From a virus: a stretch of DNA of 64,000 bases. Shown here in pieces: positions 57,126 to 64,000 of this stretch. The position numbers and the translations under genes were made by a program. A model generated the notes under the pieces. The model was not told the DNA's origin. It did not search any database and saw only the letters and a program-made list of their open reading frames with translations. Positions within the stretch are counted from its first letter, which is position 1. The number at the start of each line of letters is the position of its first letter. The DNA lies in the IMG/VR virus record IMGVR_UViG_3300027902_000008, positions 1 through 64,000 of that record; one strand, 5' to 3'.

Positions 57126-57447
57126 ACAACATTGGGCAGTATTCGCTAAAGAACAGGAAGTTTTTGATATTCTTGTTCATAAGGAATATAGGGAAAATTG
57201 TGGCAAGCTTACTTTCAAGGGGAAGCAAGTTAAAATAATTTATACCCTGTATTTTCCAGATAAGAAACGCAGAGACTATTCCAACTATTCCCAAAAGATG
57301 CTTGATGATAGTTTAGTCAAGGAAGGGATTATAGACGATGATAACAGCGAAGTAATAGTTGAGGAAACTGTTAGGATAAGATACGATAAAAGCAATCCAA
57401 GAACTGAGATAGCAATAAAGGAGGTAGAATTCAATACAAATACTTGA
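57061..57447 (+). CDS. RusA-like Holliday junction resolvase
   Basis: About 128 residues from TTG 57061; the true start may be later since the first 20 residues overlap the previous gene. The core YTLYFPDKKRRDYSNYSQKM then LDDSLVKEGIIDDDNSEVI has the RusA signature: Asp in RRDxxN, the DDxxxxxGIIDDD pair, and a C-terminal RTEIAI strand. RusA cuts four-way junctions during recombination and packaging. Confidence 0.8.
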   Translation: MKSLIMLLIIKRLQKSLNILLRQHWAVFAKEQEVFDILVHKEYRENCGKLTFKGKQVKIIYTLYFPDKKRRDYSNYSQKMLDDSLVKEGIIDDDNSEVIVEETVRIRYDKSNPRTEIAIKEVEFNTNT

Positions 57448-57472
57448 CAATAAACTAAAAATATGTTATGTA
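57444..57472 (+). promoter_or_regulatory. Possible extended -10 promoter
   Basis: TTGACA 57444-57449, 17-bp spacer, TATGTA 57467-57472 with an extended TG at 57464-57465. The expected start near 57479 would leave a leader of only about 7 nt for the gene at 57486 and cut off its ribosome site, so it may serve genes further down the operon or be chance. Confidence 0.4.
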
Positions 57473-57485
57473 GGAGGTGATGAAT

Positions 57486-57671
57486 ATGTTGCTGACCGTA
57501 ACCGAAGTGGCTAAGTTATTAAGGCTTGATAGACAAACTATCTACAGGAAGGTTAAGGATGGCTTGATACCACATACCAGAATTGGTAGTAGTATTAGGT
57601 TTGATAGCGAGGCTATTGACAGATGGATGCTTAATCAATCTATGGCTTTTAATAAAAAAGGAGTGATTTGA
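57486..57671 (+). CDS. Excisionase-like HTH protein
   Basis: 61 residues from the ATG behind AGGAGGTGATGAA. LTVTEVAKLLRLDRQTIYRK, a wing with IPHTRIGSSIRF and a final DRWM match the MerR/Xis-type fold. Paralogue of the protein at 23987. First gene of the glycosylation operon, so a local regulator is plausible. Confidence 0.82.
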   Translation: MLLTVTEVAKLLRLDRQTIYRKVKDGLIPHTRIGSSIRFDSEAIDRWMLNQSMAFNKKGVI

Positions 57672-58357
57672 TGGAGATAAAGCAATTTGAAACCATAGAG
57701 CTTGACATCAAGGATATTAAGAGACCATTAAAGAATCCTAATAAGATGTCAGACTTTATGTTTATGTCTTTGGTGGAAGGTATCAAAAAAGATGGGTTTA
57801 TCTATCCTTTGATACTTCGCAAGGAAGACAGCAGGATAATTGATGGAGACCATAGGTATTTGGCTGCTATTGAAGCAGGATTAAGCAAGGTTAAATGTAT
57901 CTTGCTTGATGTAACCGAAGAAGAATCCATAAAGATAGGTATAGGTCTTAACCAAAAGAAAGGATATTTTGATTACGTTGAATTAAGAGACATCCTTACT
58001 GAAATGGAAGATAAAGACTTACCTGCTCTTTCATTGGATACAGGTTTTACTGAAATAGAACTTCAAAGGTTGCTTGAACAAAGCACCTTTGATAATGATA
58101 AACTAATAAAACAAAAACTTGCAGAGATAGGGATACCTACGGATAAGATAGATGCTATGGCTGATGTTTATAAGACTGGAAACTTCCAAGAACTGCCAAA
58201 ATCAGACCTAAAGGGCAATCAGGAAGGAATAAGGTATCCTTTAATCTTTTTTGTTGACTCTGAAGAATCTTATAACTTTCTAAAAGACTTTTTCAAGAAA
58301 GAAGGAAGCAAAGAACCAGATACCAATAAATTGATGGAAATGGTAAAAAATGCCTGA
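57671..58357 (+). CDS. ParB-like nuclease-domain protein
   Basis: 228 residues from the ATG overlapping the HTH stop. Residues 8-90 show the ParB/Srx core: IKKDGFIYPLILRKEDSRIIDGDHRYLAAIEAG can be traced in pieces (GFIYPLILR, IIDGDHRYLAA), the ATP/CTP-binding GDHR box. The rest is helical. Single-domain phage ParB-like proteins act as nucleases, transferases or regulators; its place beside a radical SAM enzyme and glycosyltransferases hints at a role in DNA modification (inference). Confidence 0.8.
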   Translation: MEIKQFETIELDIKDIKRPLKNPNKMSDFMFMSLVEGIKKDGFIYPLILRKEDSRIIDGDHRYLAAIEAGLSKVKCILLDVTEEESIKIGIGLNQKKGYFDYVELRDILTEMEDKDLPALSLDTGFTEIELQRLLEQSTFDNDKLIKQKLAEIGIPTDKIDAMADVYKTGNFQELPKSDLKGNQEGIRYPLIFFVDSEESYNFLKDFFKKEGSKEPDTNKLMEMVKNA

Positions 58358-59651
58358 ACTTGAAGCAAAGAATTACCAATCTCCAAGGGCATCTTATGAG
58401 TATATGGACTGTGCTTTGCCATTGACCTTTGACCAATACTCCATCTGCTCATATAATTGTCTTTACTGCTTTGCCTTTTATCAGAGGGCTATGAATGCTC
58501 AAAGTGCAGAAGACTTCTGGAAAAGGAAAGTTTATGCCGTAGATGTTGAGTGGTTAAAGTCAATTTTCAAAGGTGAAGAAACAGATAAGGGATATCCCAA
58601 AAAGATAAAGGCAATGATAGACCAAGGCATTCCTCTTCATTGGGGTGGCTTATCAGACCCAGCTGATGAATATGAAAAGAAATTTAAAGTAGGCTATGAG
58701 TTAATAAAATTCCTCAAAGAAATAAATTATCCCACCTTATTCTCCATAAAAGGAGATGCTTTCCTGCTACCTGAATACCAAGAGATTTTTAAGGGTAGCA
58801 AAAACTTCAAATTCCAATTAAGCATCATTTCAGCAGATGACAAGTTAGCACCCAAGATAGAACAGGGCGTTCCTATACCTACCAGAAGGCTGGAAGTGAT
58901 GAAGTCCTTGAATGATTTGGGATGCGAGGTGATACTACGCCTGAGACCTTTCATTATAGGCTTCTCTGATAAGACAGTAGAAGAGTTAATGGTAAAGTCA
59001 AAAGAAGCAGGTGCTTCCGCAGTAAGCCTTGAGTTCTTCTGTTTGGAAAGTCGTGCTGCTGGATACTTAAAAAAGCGTTATGAACAGATGAATGAAGTCT
59101 TGGGATTTAACGTATATGACTATTACAAGTATCTAAGCAGGGGTAGTATGGGAGGATATAGAAGGCTTAACCCATATACCAAAGCAACCCACGTTGAGAA
59201 AGTGTATAAGTTAGCAAGAAAGTTAGGTATGAGGTTTGCCTGTAGCGATGCCCACTTTAAAGAACTTAATGATACGGGTTGTTGTTGTGGACTTGATAAC
59301 TCTTGGAACTGGACAAGAGGTCAATTTACCAATGCCCTGATAATAGCGAGGAAGTGCGGTCAGGTCTGTTGGAAGGATATAGAGAAAGATACTGAATGGG
59401 AAAGGTTATGGAGATTCTCTGAGGTAAGGAACTGCGGAGACTGGAAAAGATACAGAAGGCATAAGTTATGGGATTGCCGAATAGCCAAGAAGAATATCTG
59501 GAATGACCCTAATGATATAAACTCTCCCTATAGATATTTTGAAGGCAGGATGTTGCCTGATAAGTTAGATGAGGATGGAAATGTAATATACAAATATTCA
59601 AAGTTTAGTTTAGAAGACCAAATAACCGATGAAAATAGCATTACCAAGTAG
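58350..59651 (+). CDS. Radical SAM enzyme
   Basis: 433 residues overlapping the ParB-like gene by eight bases. CSYNCLYCF (CxxxCxxC, residues 33-41) for the 4Fe-4S cluster; later HWGGLSDPADEYE, TLFSIKGD and QLSIISADD follow the partial TIM-barrel order of spore-photoproduct-lyase-like enzymes. A C-terminal Cys cluster (TGCCCGL, KCGQVCW) may bind a second cluster. Could modify a base or sugar in the pathway below; substrate unknown. Confidence 0.82.
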   Translation: MPELEAKNYQSPRASYEYMDCALPLTFDQYSICSYNCLYCFAFYQRAMNAQSAEDFWKRKVYAVDVEWLKSIFKGEETDKGYPKKIKAMIDQGIPLHWGGLSDPADEYEKKFKVGYELIKFLKEINYPTLFSIKGDAFLLPEYQEIFKGSKNFKFQLSIISADDKLAPKIEQGVPIPTRRLEVMKSLNDLGCEVILRLRPFIIGFSDKTVEELMVKSKEAGASAVSLEFFCLESRAAGYLKKRYEQMNEVLGFNVYDYYKYLSRGSMGGYRRLNPYTKATHVEKVYKLARKLGMRFACSDAHFKELNDTGCCCGLDNSWNWTRGQFTNALIIARKCGQVCWKDIEKDTEWERLWRFSEVRNCGDWKRYRRHKLWDCRIAKKNIWNDPNDINSPYRYFEGRMLPDKLDEDGNVIYKYSKFSLEDQITDENSITK

Positions 59652-60462
59652 AGGTAGAGTTAATTTTCCTGCTACATCATTTCTGCAAAGCGTAGCACAA
59701 GATGTCTATGTCTTTGTAGACCCGCCAGATACCCTCGCATATTCCCAAGCTAAGTTAAGTTTCAACATAGTAGATGTCCACGAAGTGAAAGGTCTTTATT
59801 ATGTGATGAACTACATCCTCAATTTTATGCAATACACTTGTGATAAAGTTATGATTATAGATGATGATGTTCAGGGTATATACGTAAGACAAGGATTAAC
59901 TAAAGGAGGATATCCAAAACTTGTAAAATTAAACGACCTTCAACCAATGTTTTGCGATGTGGAAAAGATAATGAATGATTTTGATTTGGCTATCTTACAC
60001 CTACATCAAAACCATTATAACTGGATGAACTTAGAGCTTGAGTTAGGTAAGGTAGGAGGATACCACGTAACCTTTGTTGATAATAAGAAAATAGCCAAAA
60101 TAAGATATGATGAAAGTCTCAAACTAAGAAGTGATACAGACTTCTATATCCAGATGTGTAAGGCTGGATTAAGAATGGCTACTTATTATAAATATGCCTA
60201 TGTGTCTGATTCTCTTAAAGTAGATAAGCAAGGTGGATGTTTGGCTGATAAAGATACCATAGAGAAGACTAAAGATTATTCCCAAGCAGTAGTTGACAAA
60301 TGGAAAAACCCTTATATTAGAATAAAGCAGGATAAGCATACAGGAAGATGGGGAGTAATTGTAAATTGGAGAAAGCTGTATCCTGAACCTTTTTGGGAAA
60401 GGTATGGAGAATATGCGTGTAGTAATACCAAGCAAAGCAAGACCAAAATTTCCTTCATCTAA
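59629..60462 (+). CDS. TET-associated-type glycosyltransferase 1
   Basis: 277 residues, start within the previous gene. IALPSRGRVNFPATSF at the N-terminus, a YVMNYIL helix, then MIIDDDVQGIY with the DDD metal site near residue 79, and RSDTDFYIQM later: the GT-A pattern of the family described beside TET/JBP DNA oxygenases in phages, which puts sugars on modified bases. From motif memory; a protein target is also possible. Confidence 0.72.
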   Translation: MKIALPSRGRVNFPATSFLQSVAQDVYVFVDPPDTLAYSQAKLSFNIVDVHEVKGLYYVMNYILNFMQYTCDKVMIIDDDVQGIYVRQGLTKGGYPKLVKLNDLQPMFCDVEKIMNDFDLAILHLHQNHYNWMNLELELGKVGGYHVTFVDNKKIAKIRYDESLKLRSDTDFYIQMCKAGLRMATYYKYAYVSDSLKVDKQGGCLADKDTIEKTKDYSQAVVDKWKNPYIRIKQDKHTGRWGVIVNWRKLYPEPFWERYGEYACSNTKQSKTKISFI

Positions 60463-61123
60463 AGTATTTCACAAGCCTATTGTGTTTGTTGAACCGCAGG
60501 ATTGGAAAATATATGCGGAAAATAACAATGGTATTAATATTGTTCAAATGAATGCTGATGATAAAGGAATATCATTCGCAAGAAATTATATACTTGACTT
60601 TATGAAAGACGAAATATTTTGTATGGCTGATGATGATATTACTGCTATCTATAAAAAGGAAGGTAGTAAATTTATTAAGTTATTAGATTTATTAGATACT
60701 GAAGAATTTCTTAATGATATGGAAGGGATAATGATAAATTCCAAAATAGCAATGCTTGGATTACCTACCAAAGCATATAGCTGGTGTAAAGATAAGGTAA
60801 TGGACTTTAATACTAAATTAATGAATCTGATATTTATAAACGGAAAGTTATTATATCCGTTAAGATATGATGAAAACATTAAGCACGGAGAAGACGTGGA
60901 TATGTTTATTCAGATAGTAAGAAGCGGAAGGACTAACGCAATGTATAACTTATTTACTTATACAAATGCAAAGTCAGGCAAGTTGACAGGAGGTTGTCAG
61001 TTAATAAGAACAGACGGAGATATGATAAGAAGTCTGAGTTATATGAACCTTAAATGGGGAGAAGGGACTGTTAAGGGCAAGATGAAAAATGGTATCTTGT
61101 GCCATACAGTAAAAATAAAATGA
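60413..61123 (+). CDS. TET-associated-type glycosyltransferase 2
   Basis: 236 residues from the ATG behind ATGGAGAAT; the in-frame ATG at 60404 is possible. Same layout as the preceding protein: RVVIPSKARPKFPSSKVF, SFARNYILDFM, MADDDITAIY near residue 70, and HGEDVDMFIQIVRSG. A paralogue that may add a second sugar or use a second site. Overlaps its neighbour by 50 bases. Confidence 0.72.
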   Translation: MRVVIPSKARPKFPSSKVFHKPIVFVEPQDWKIYAENNNGINIVQMNADDKGISFARNYILDFMKDEIFCMADDDITAIYKKEGSKFIKLLDLLDTEEFLNDMEGIMINSKIAMLGLPTKAYSWCKDKVMDFNTKLMNLIFINGKLLYPLRYDENIKHGEDVDMFIQIVRSGRTNAMYNLFTYTNAKSGKLTGGCQLIRTDGDMIRSLSYMNLKWGEGTVKGKMKNGILCHTVKIK

Positions 61124-62160
61124 AAATAGGAATATTGACATTCCCAATAGGAAAAGTAGGCGGTATCATTACCAATGTGGTTAATTTTGAGAAAGGTTTG
61201 GTAAGGTTAGGACATCAAGTTGAGAAGTATTTTATTACGACTAATCTTAGAAAGAAACCAGATAAAAATGATTTTGGTTGGGAGTGTCTTGGATATGAAA
61301 ATGAGGCTTGGCATAAAGAATATCTTGAGAAAGTCAATATCCTTGATTTAATCATTTGGGCGGTATGTTGTCCACATTTAACAAAATCTTATATCAAAGA
61401 TACTTGGAAGAAATGTTATAACATAAAACCGAAACAGATGGCTTATATTCACGATAACTATTATGAAAAATATTATCCTTGGTTTATAGACATACCATTA
61501 AAATATCAGGTTAATTTGATATGTCCTTATCAATATATGTATGATGGTATAAAGAACCTTACTGCAATGAAGGCAATCATAGATAATCCATTAGAACTTA
61601 ATGAAGTAGGCTTATATACTGAGAATAAAAAAGACACAATTGTTGACCATAATAACTGGAAAAGTATTAAGCATAAAGAGATAGTTGTTAAATATGCTGA
61701 TAAAATAAACGGCAGGATAATAATGTATGGAGACCACGCTACCAGAGAATACAGGGAAGCCGTAGCAATGCCCAACTTCAAACTAATAGAAGATAAAGGA
61801 TGGGCTACCAGAGAAGCAATATATGAAGACCTTAAAAGAGCAAAGATTGTTACAGATATGTGCAAGCGTGGTAATGTTGACAGTATCTATGACTATACCA
61901 TAACAGAAGCAATAGCATATGGTTGCATACCAGTTTTACAGACCAAAATATGCCCAAGGCATAAAGGTTTATTTGTAGTATATGGCGAAGGAGAAAAGTT
62001 ACCCAGCGTGATAAATAACTTAATGAAGAGTTTTAATCTCTTTGATGATTTAAGGGCTAATAACCTAAAGTTTCTTGATACAATAAAGCCAGAAAAAATA
62101 GCGAAAAAGATTTTAGATTATAGCCAAATGATATATAAGATAGGAGAAGTATATGTCTAA
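61120..62160 (+). CDS. GT4-like glycosyltransferase
   Basis: 346 residues from the ATG overlapping the previous stop (ATGA). N-terminal [21 protein letters not shown] is the GT-B opening; the C-terminal half has [20 protein letters not shown], the E-x7-E-like donor-binding region of GT4 enzymes. Likely transfers a nucleotide sugar, probably the product of the downstream genes, onto an acceptor already primed by the GT-A enzymes (inference). Confidence 0.75.
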   Translation: MKIGILTFPIGKVGGIITNVVNFEKGLVRLGHQVEKYFITTNLRKKPDKNDFGWECLGYENEAWHKEYLEKVNILDLIIWAVCCPHLTKSYIKDTWKKCYNIKPKQMAYIHDNYYEKYYPWFIDIPLKYQVNLICPYQYMYDGIKNLTAMKAIIDNPLELNEVGLYTENKKDTIVDHNNWKSIKHKEIVVKYADKINGRIIMYGDHATREYREAVAMPNFKLIEDKGWATREAIYEDLKRAKIVTDMCKRGNVDSIYDYTITEAIAYGCIPVLQTKICPRHKGLFVVYGEGEKLPSVINNLMKSFNLFDDLRANNLKFLDTIKPEKIAKKILDYSQMIYKIGEVYV

Positions 62161-63157
62161 AGTTGCTTTAATAACAGGTATCACTGGACAGGATGGCTCA
62201 TATTTGGCTGAATTGTTGATGGAAAAAGGCTATGATATTCACGGAGTAATTAGAAGGGCAAGCACATTTAACACTAAGAGAATAGAACACATTATAGATT
62301 CAGAAGATAAAAGATACTTGCATTATGGAGATTTGGCGGACGGCTTTGATTCTTTGCTTTATGAACTACAGCCTGATGAAGTGTATAACATAGCCAGTAT
62401 GAGCCACGTAAGGATATCCTTTGATATACCTGTTTATACAGGAGAAATAACTGGGATAGGAGTAACCAGAATCTTAGAAGGTATTAAAAGGGTAGGTTTA
62501 ATTAAGAAGACCAAGTTTTATCAGGCATCCTCAAGTGAGATGTTTGGTATATCTCCGCCTCCTCAAAATGAGAATACACCATTTCAACCTGTAAGTCCTT
62601 ATGGTTGTGCCAAGCTATATGGCTATTGGATAACTAAAGTATATCGGACAGGGTATGGTATGTTTGCTTCCAATGGTATCTTGTTTAATCACGAAAGCCC
62701 ACGCAGAGGAGAGAACTTTGTAACCAGAAAGATAACCAGAGCAGCTGTAAGAATTAAATTAGGGGTTCAAGACAAAATCTATCTTGGCAACCTTGATGCT
62801 TTGAGAGACTGGGGATATGCCAAAGACTATATGGAAGCTATCTGGATGATTCTGCAACAGGAAAAGCCAGATGACTTTGTAATTTCAACAGGAGAGAACC
62901 ATACAGTCAAAGAGTTTGTTGAGGAAGTGTTTGGTTATCTGCACTTAGACCCTTGGAAGTATATAGAAATAAAGGACAGGTTTAGAAGACCTAATGAAGT
63001 TCCTGCCCTATGCGGAGACTCTGCTAAAGCAAGGAAGATATTAGGGTGGGAACCGAAGGTGAAGTTTAAGGAGTTGGTAAAGATGATGGTTGACGCTGAT
63101 TATAAAGAAGCCATCACAGAACTATGGGGGAGTAAAACTCAAAATGAAACTAACTAA
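62153..63157 (+). CDS. gmd: GDP-mannose 4,6-dehydratase
   Basis: 334 residues. NAD(P)-binding [12 protein letters not shown] at residues 8-19, then [16 protein letters not shown], the catalytic SSSEMFG and YGCAK (YxxxK near 150), and [17 protein letters not shown] are hallmarks of Gmd. Converts GDP-mannose to GDP-4-keto-6-deoxymannose. Full length. With the aminotransferase downstream this leads to GDP-perosamine; with a reductase it would give fucose or rhamnose, but none is seen. Confidence 0.93.
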   Translation: MSKVALITGITGQDGSYLAELLMEKGYDIHGVIRRASTFNTKRIEHIIDSEDKRYLHYGDLADGFDSLLYELQPDEVYNIASMSHVRISFDIPVYTGEITGIGVTRILEGIKRVGLIKKTKFYQASSSEMFGISPPPQNENTPFQPVSPYGCAKLYGYWITKVYRTGYGMFASNGILFNHESPRRGENFVTRKITRAAVRIKLGVQDKIYLGNLDALRDWGYAKDYMEAIWMILQQEKPDDFVISTGENHTVKEFVEEVFGYLHLDPWKYIEIKDRFRRPNEVPALCGDSAKARKILGWEPKVKFKELVKMMVDADYKEAITELWGSKTQNETN

Positions 63158-63524
63158 AGTCCACGAAGATTCAAGAGGAGTAACCTATTCATTAGAAGGC
63201 GATTTGGAAGCCATAATGAATTATCCAGAAGTTGCCATATTCAAAACAAGAGCAGGAAAAGCAAGAGGCGGTTGTATTCATCATATTAATAGAGAGTTTG
63301 TCTGCGTATTGGAAGGTGAGATTGGATATGTCTTTGGAGAAGACAAGACAAGGAAGTTAATGTCTGCGGGTGATTCTTTTTGCATACCTAAATCAACGCC
63401 TCACTACTTTTATTCTATTACAGACTCTATTGTAATGGAATGGGGTGCTACTCTTGCTGAGAAAAAGGTTAAGCATCCTGCGTTTAGGCAGGTAGTTGAC
63501 AAGATAAACGAAGGAGAGTTATGA
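63144..63524 (+). CDS. Cupin-fold sugar enzyme
   Basis: 126 residues; start at 63144 inside the end of gmd. [20 protein letters not shown] then [14 protein letters not shown] are the two cupin motifs with metal-type His and Glu residues. In sugar operons such proteins are isomerases or epimerases, but some only bind ligands. Role here not settled. Confidence 0.72.
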   Translation: MKLTKVHEDSRGVTYSLEGDLEAIMNYPEVAIFKTRAGKARGGCIHHINREFVCVLEGEIGYVFGEDKTRKLMSAGDSFCIPKSTPHYFYSITDSIVMEWGATLAEKKVKHPAFRQVVDKINEGEL

Positions 63525-64000
63525 TAAAGCAATATGAGCCTTACTTTGGCAAGGAAGAAGCAGATGCTTTGACAGAGTATATGAAGTCAGGCGGTTGGAT
63601 TACAGAGTTTAAGAAAACCGCTGATTTTGAAAATAAGATAAAAGACTTCTTAAAGGTAAAATATTGTTCGGTAGTTAATAACGGAACTATCAGTTTGACA
63701 TTGGCACTTTTGGCAGTAGGCGTTAAGGCTGGCAATGAGGTGATAGTTCCCAATCTGACTATGATAGCCACTCCAAACGCAGTAAGGTTGATGGGTGCAA
63801 AGCCCATATTTGTAGATGTTTGCAAAGAAAATCTCTGTATGGATTTAGAACAAGCTATCACAAAGTTCAACAAAAAGACAAAGGCAGTTATATATGTGTC
63901 TCTAAACGGCAGGTCTCACGAAGCAGAATTAGATGTCTTTAAGAAGAAGTGTGCTGATTACAAGATAGCCTTTATAGAAGATTCTGCACAATCATTTGCC
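63521..64000 (+). CDS. DegT/DnrJ/EryC1 aminotransferase (3' partial)
   Basis: 160 residues visible from the ATG overlapping the cupin stop; the gene runs off the right edge. SGGWITEFKKTADFE, the NNGTISLTLALLAVGV loop, EVIVPNLTMIATPNAV, PIFVDVC and IEDSAQSFA are the family's conserved blocks for PLP and substrate binding; the catalytic Lys lies beyond the window. Next to gmd it is probably GDP-perosamine synthase (4-aminotransfer to GDP-4-keto-6-deoxymannose). Confidence 0.85.
   Translation, partial: MIKQYEPYFGKEEADALTEYMKSGGWITEFKKTADFENKIKDFLKVKYCSVVNNGTISLTLALLAVGVKAGNEVIVPNLTMIATPNAVRLMGAKPIFVDVCKENLCMDLEQAITKFNKKTKAVIYVSLNGRSHEAELDVFKKKCADYKIAFIEDSAQSFA

Overview
The window is part of a tailed double-stranded DNA phage (or prophage) genome. 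It is AT-rich, every gene I can support is on the + strand, and genes are packed with 4-50 bp overlaps behind strong AGGAGG-type ribosome binding sites. The structural genes are those of a long, non-contractile (siphovirus-like) tail: neck proteins, a tail tube candidate, a frameshifted tail assembly chaperone, a tape measure protein and tail-tip proteins, with no sheath. Stop codons are used normally (TAA, TAG and TGA), so I assume the standard bacterial code. The host cannot be named. A SpoVG-like gene, sigma70-type promoters and strong Shine-Dalgarno sites fit an ordinary bacterial host. Terminase, portal, capsid, integrase and DNA polymerase are not in the window.

Layout. 1-19.3 kb holds the virion module: a collagen-like fibre protein cut by the left edge, neck and connector proteins, tail tube, chaperone with an in-phase A AAA AAC slippery site, tape measure, tail-tip proteins and small membrane proteins, ending in an intrinsic terminator. 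Collagen-like Ser-Gly-X repeats (X = Tyr, Ile, Phe) recur in at least seven of these proteins. 19.34-20.25 kb has no convincing gene but carries a consensus sigma70 promoter followed by about 600 nt rich in long-range complementary helices, which I read as a large structured RNA. 20.25-33.7 kb is an early or accessory region: a PD-(D/E)XK-like protein, SpoVG, a SWIM zinc protein, an ATP-dependent DNA ligase, an excisionase-like HTH, a Cas4/RecB-like Fe-S nuclease, a MoxR-type ATPase with a VWA partner, two related HNH endonucleases, a methyltransferase-fold protein and many small proteins.

33.7-35.5 kb holds four G/T-rich arrays built on a strict 5-nt period (GTTNN), each of 19-28 units. They sit in the leaders of three successive genes, and one is followed directly by an intrinsic terminator. 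The architecture resembles the (G/U)AG-NN targets of the TRAP protein but with a different triplet. 35.5-41.4 kb is a dense run of small proteins, many with CxxC zinc-ribbon motifs. 41.5-47.4 kb is the replication and recombination block: promoter, OB-fold protein, PC4-like protein, winged-helix initiator-like protein, a candidate origin with short direct repeats and a 14-bp inverted repeat, primase-helicase and RecA. 47.5-57.4 kb mixes a radical SAM protein, two Holliday junction resolvase candidates (one RusA-like), a secreted 3D-domain protein, a YkgJ-like protein, a Fic protein, a tRNA-Ile(TAT)-like gene, a compact 175-nt structured RNA and many small zinc or membrane proteins.

57.4-64 kb is one tightly coupled operon: excisionase-like HTH, ParB-like protein, a second radical SAM enzyme, two glycosyltransferases resembling the TET-associated family, a GT4-like glycosyltransferase, GDP-mannose 4,6-dehydratase, a cupin and the start of a DegT-family aminotransferase. 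Dehydratase plus aminotransferase suggests a GDP-perosamine-like sugar that the glycosyltransferases attach to phage DNA bases or to virion proteins.
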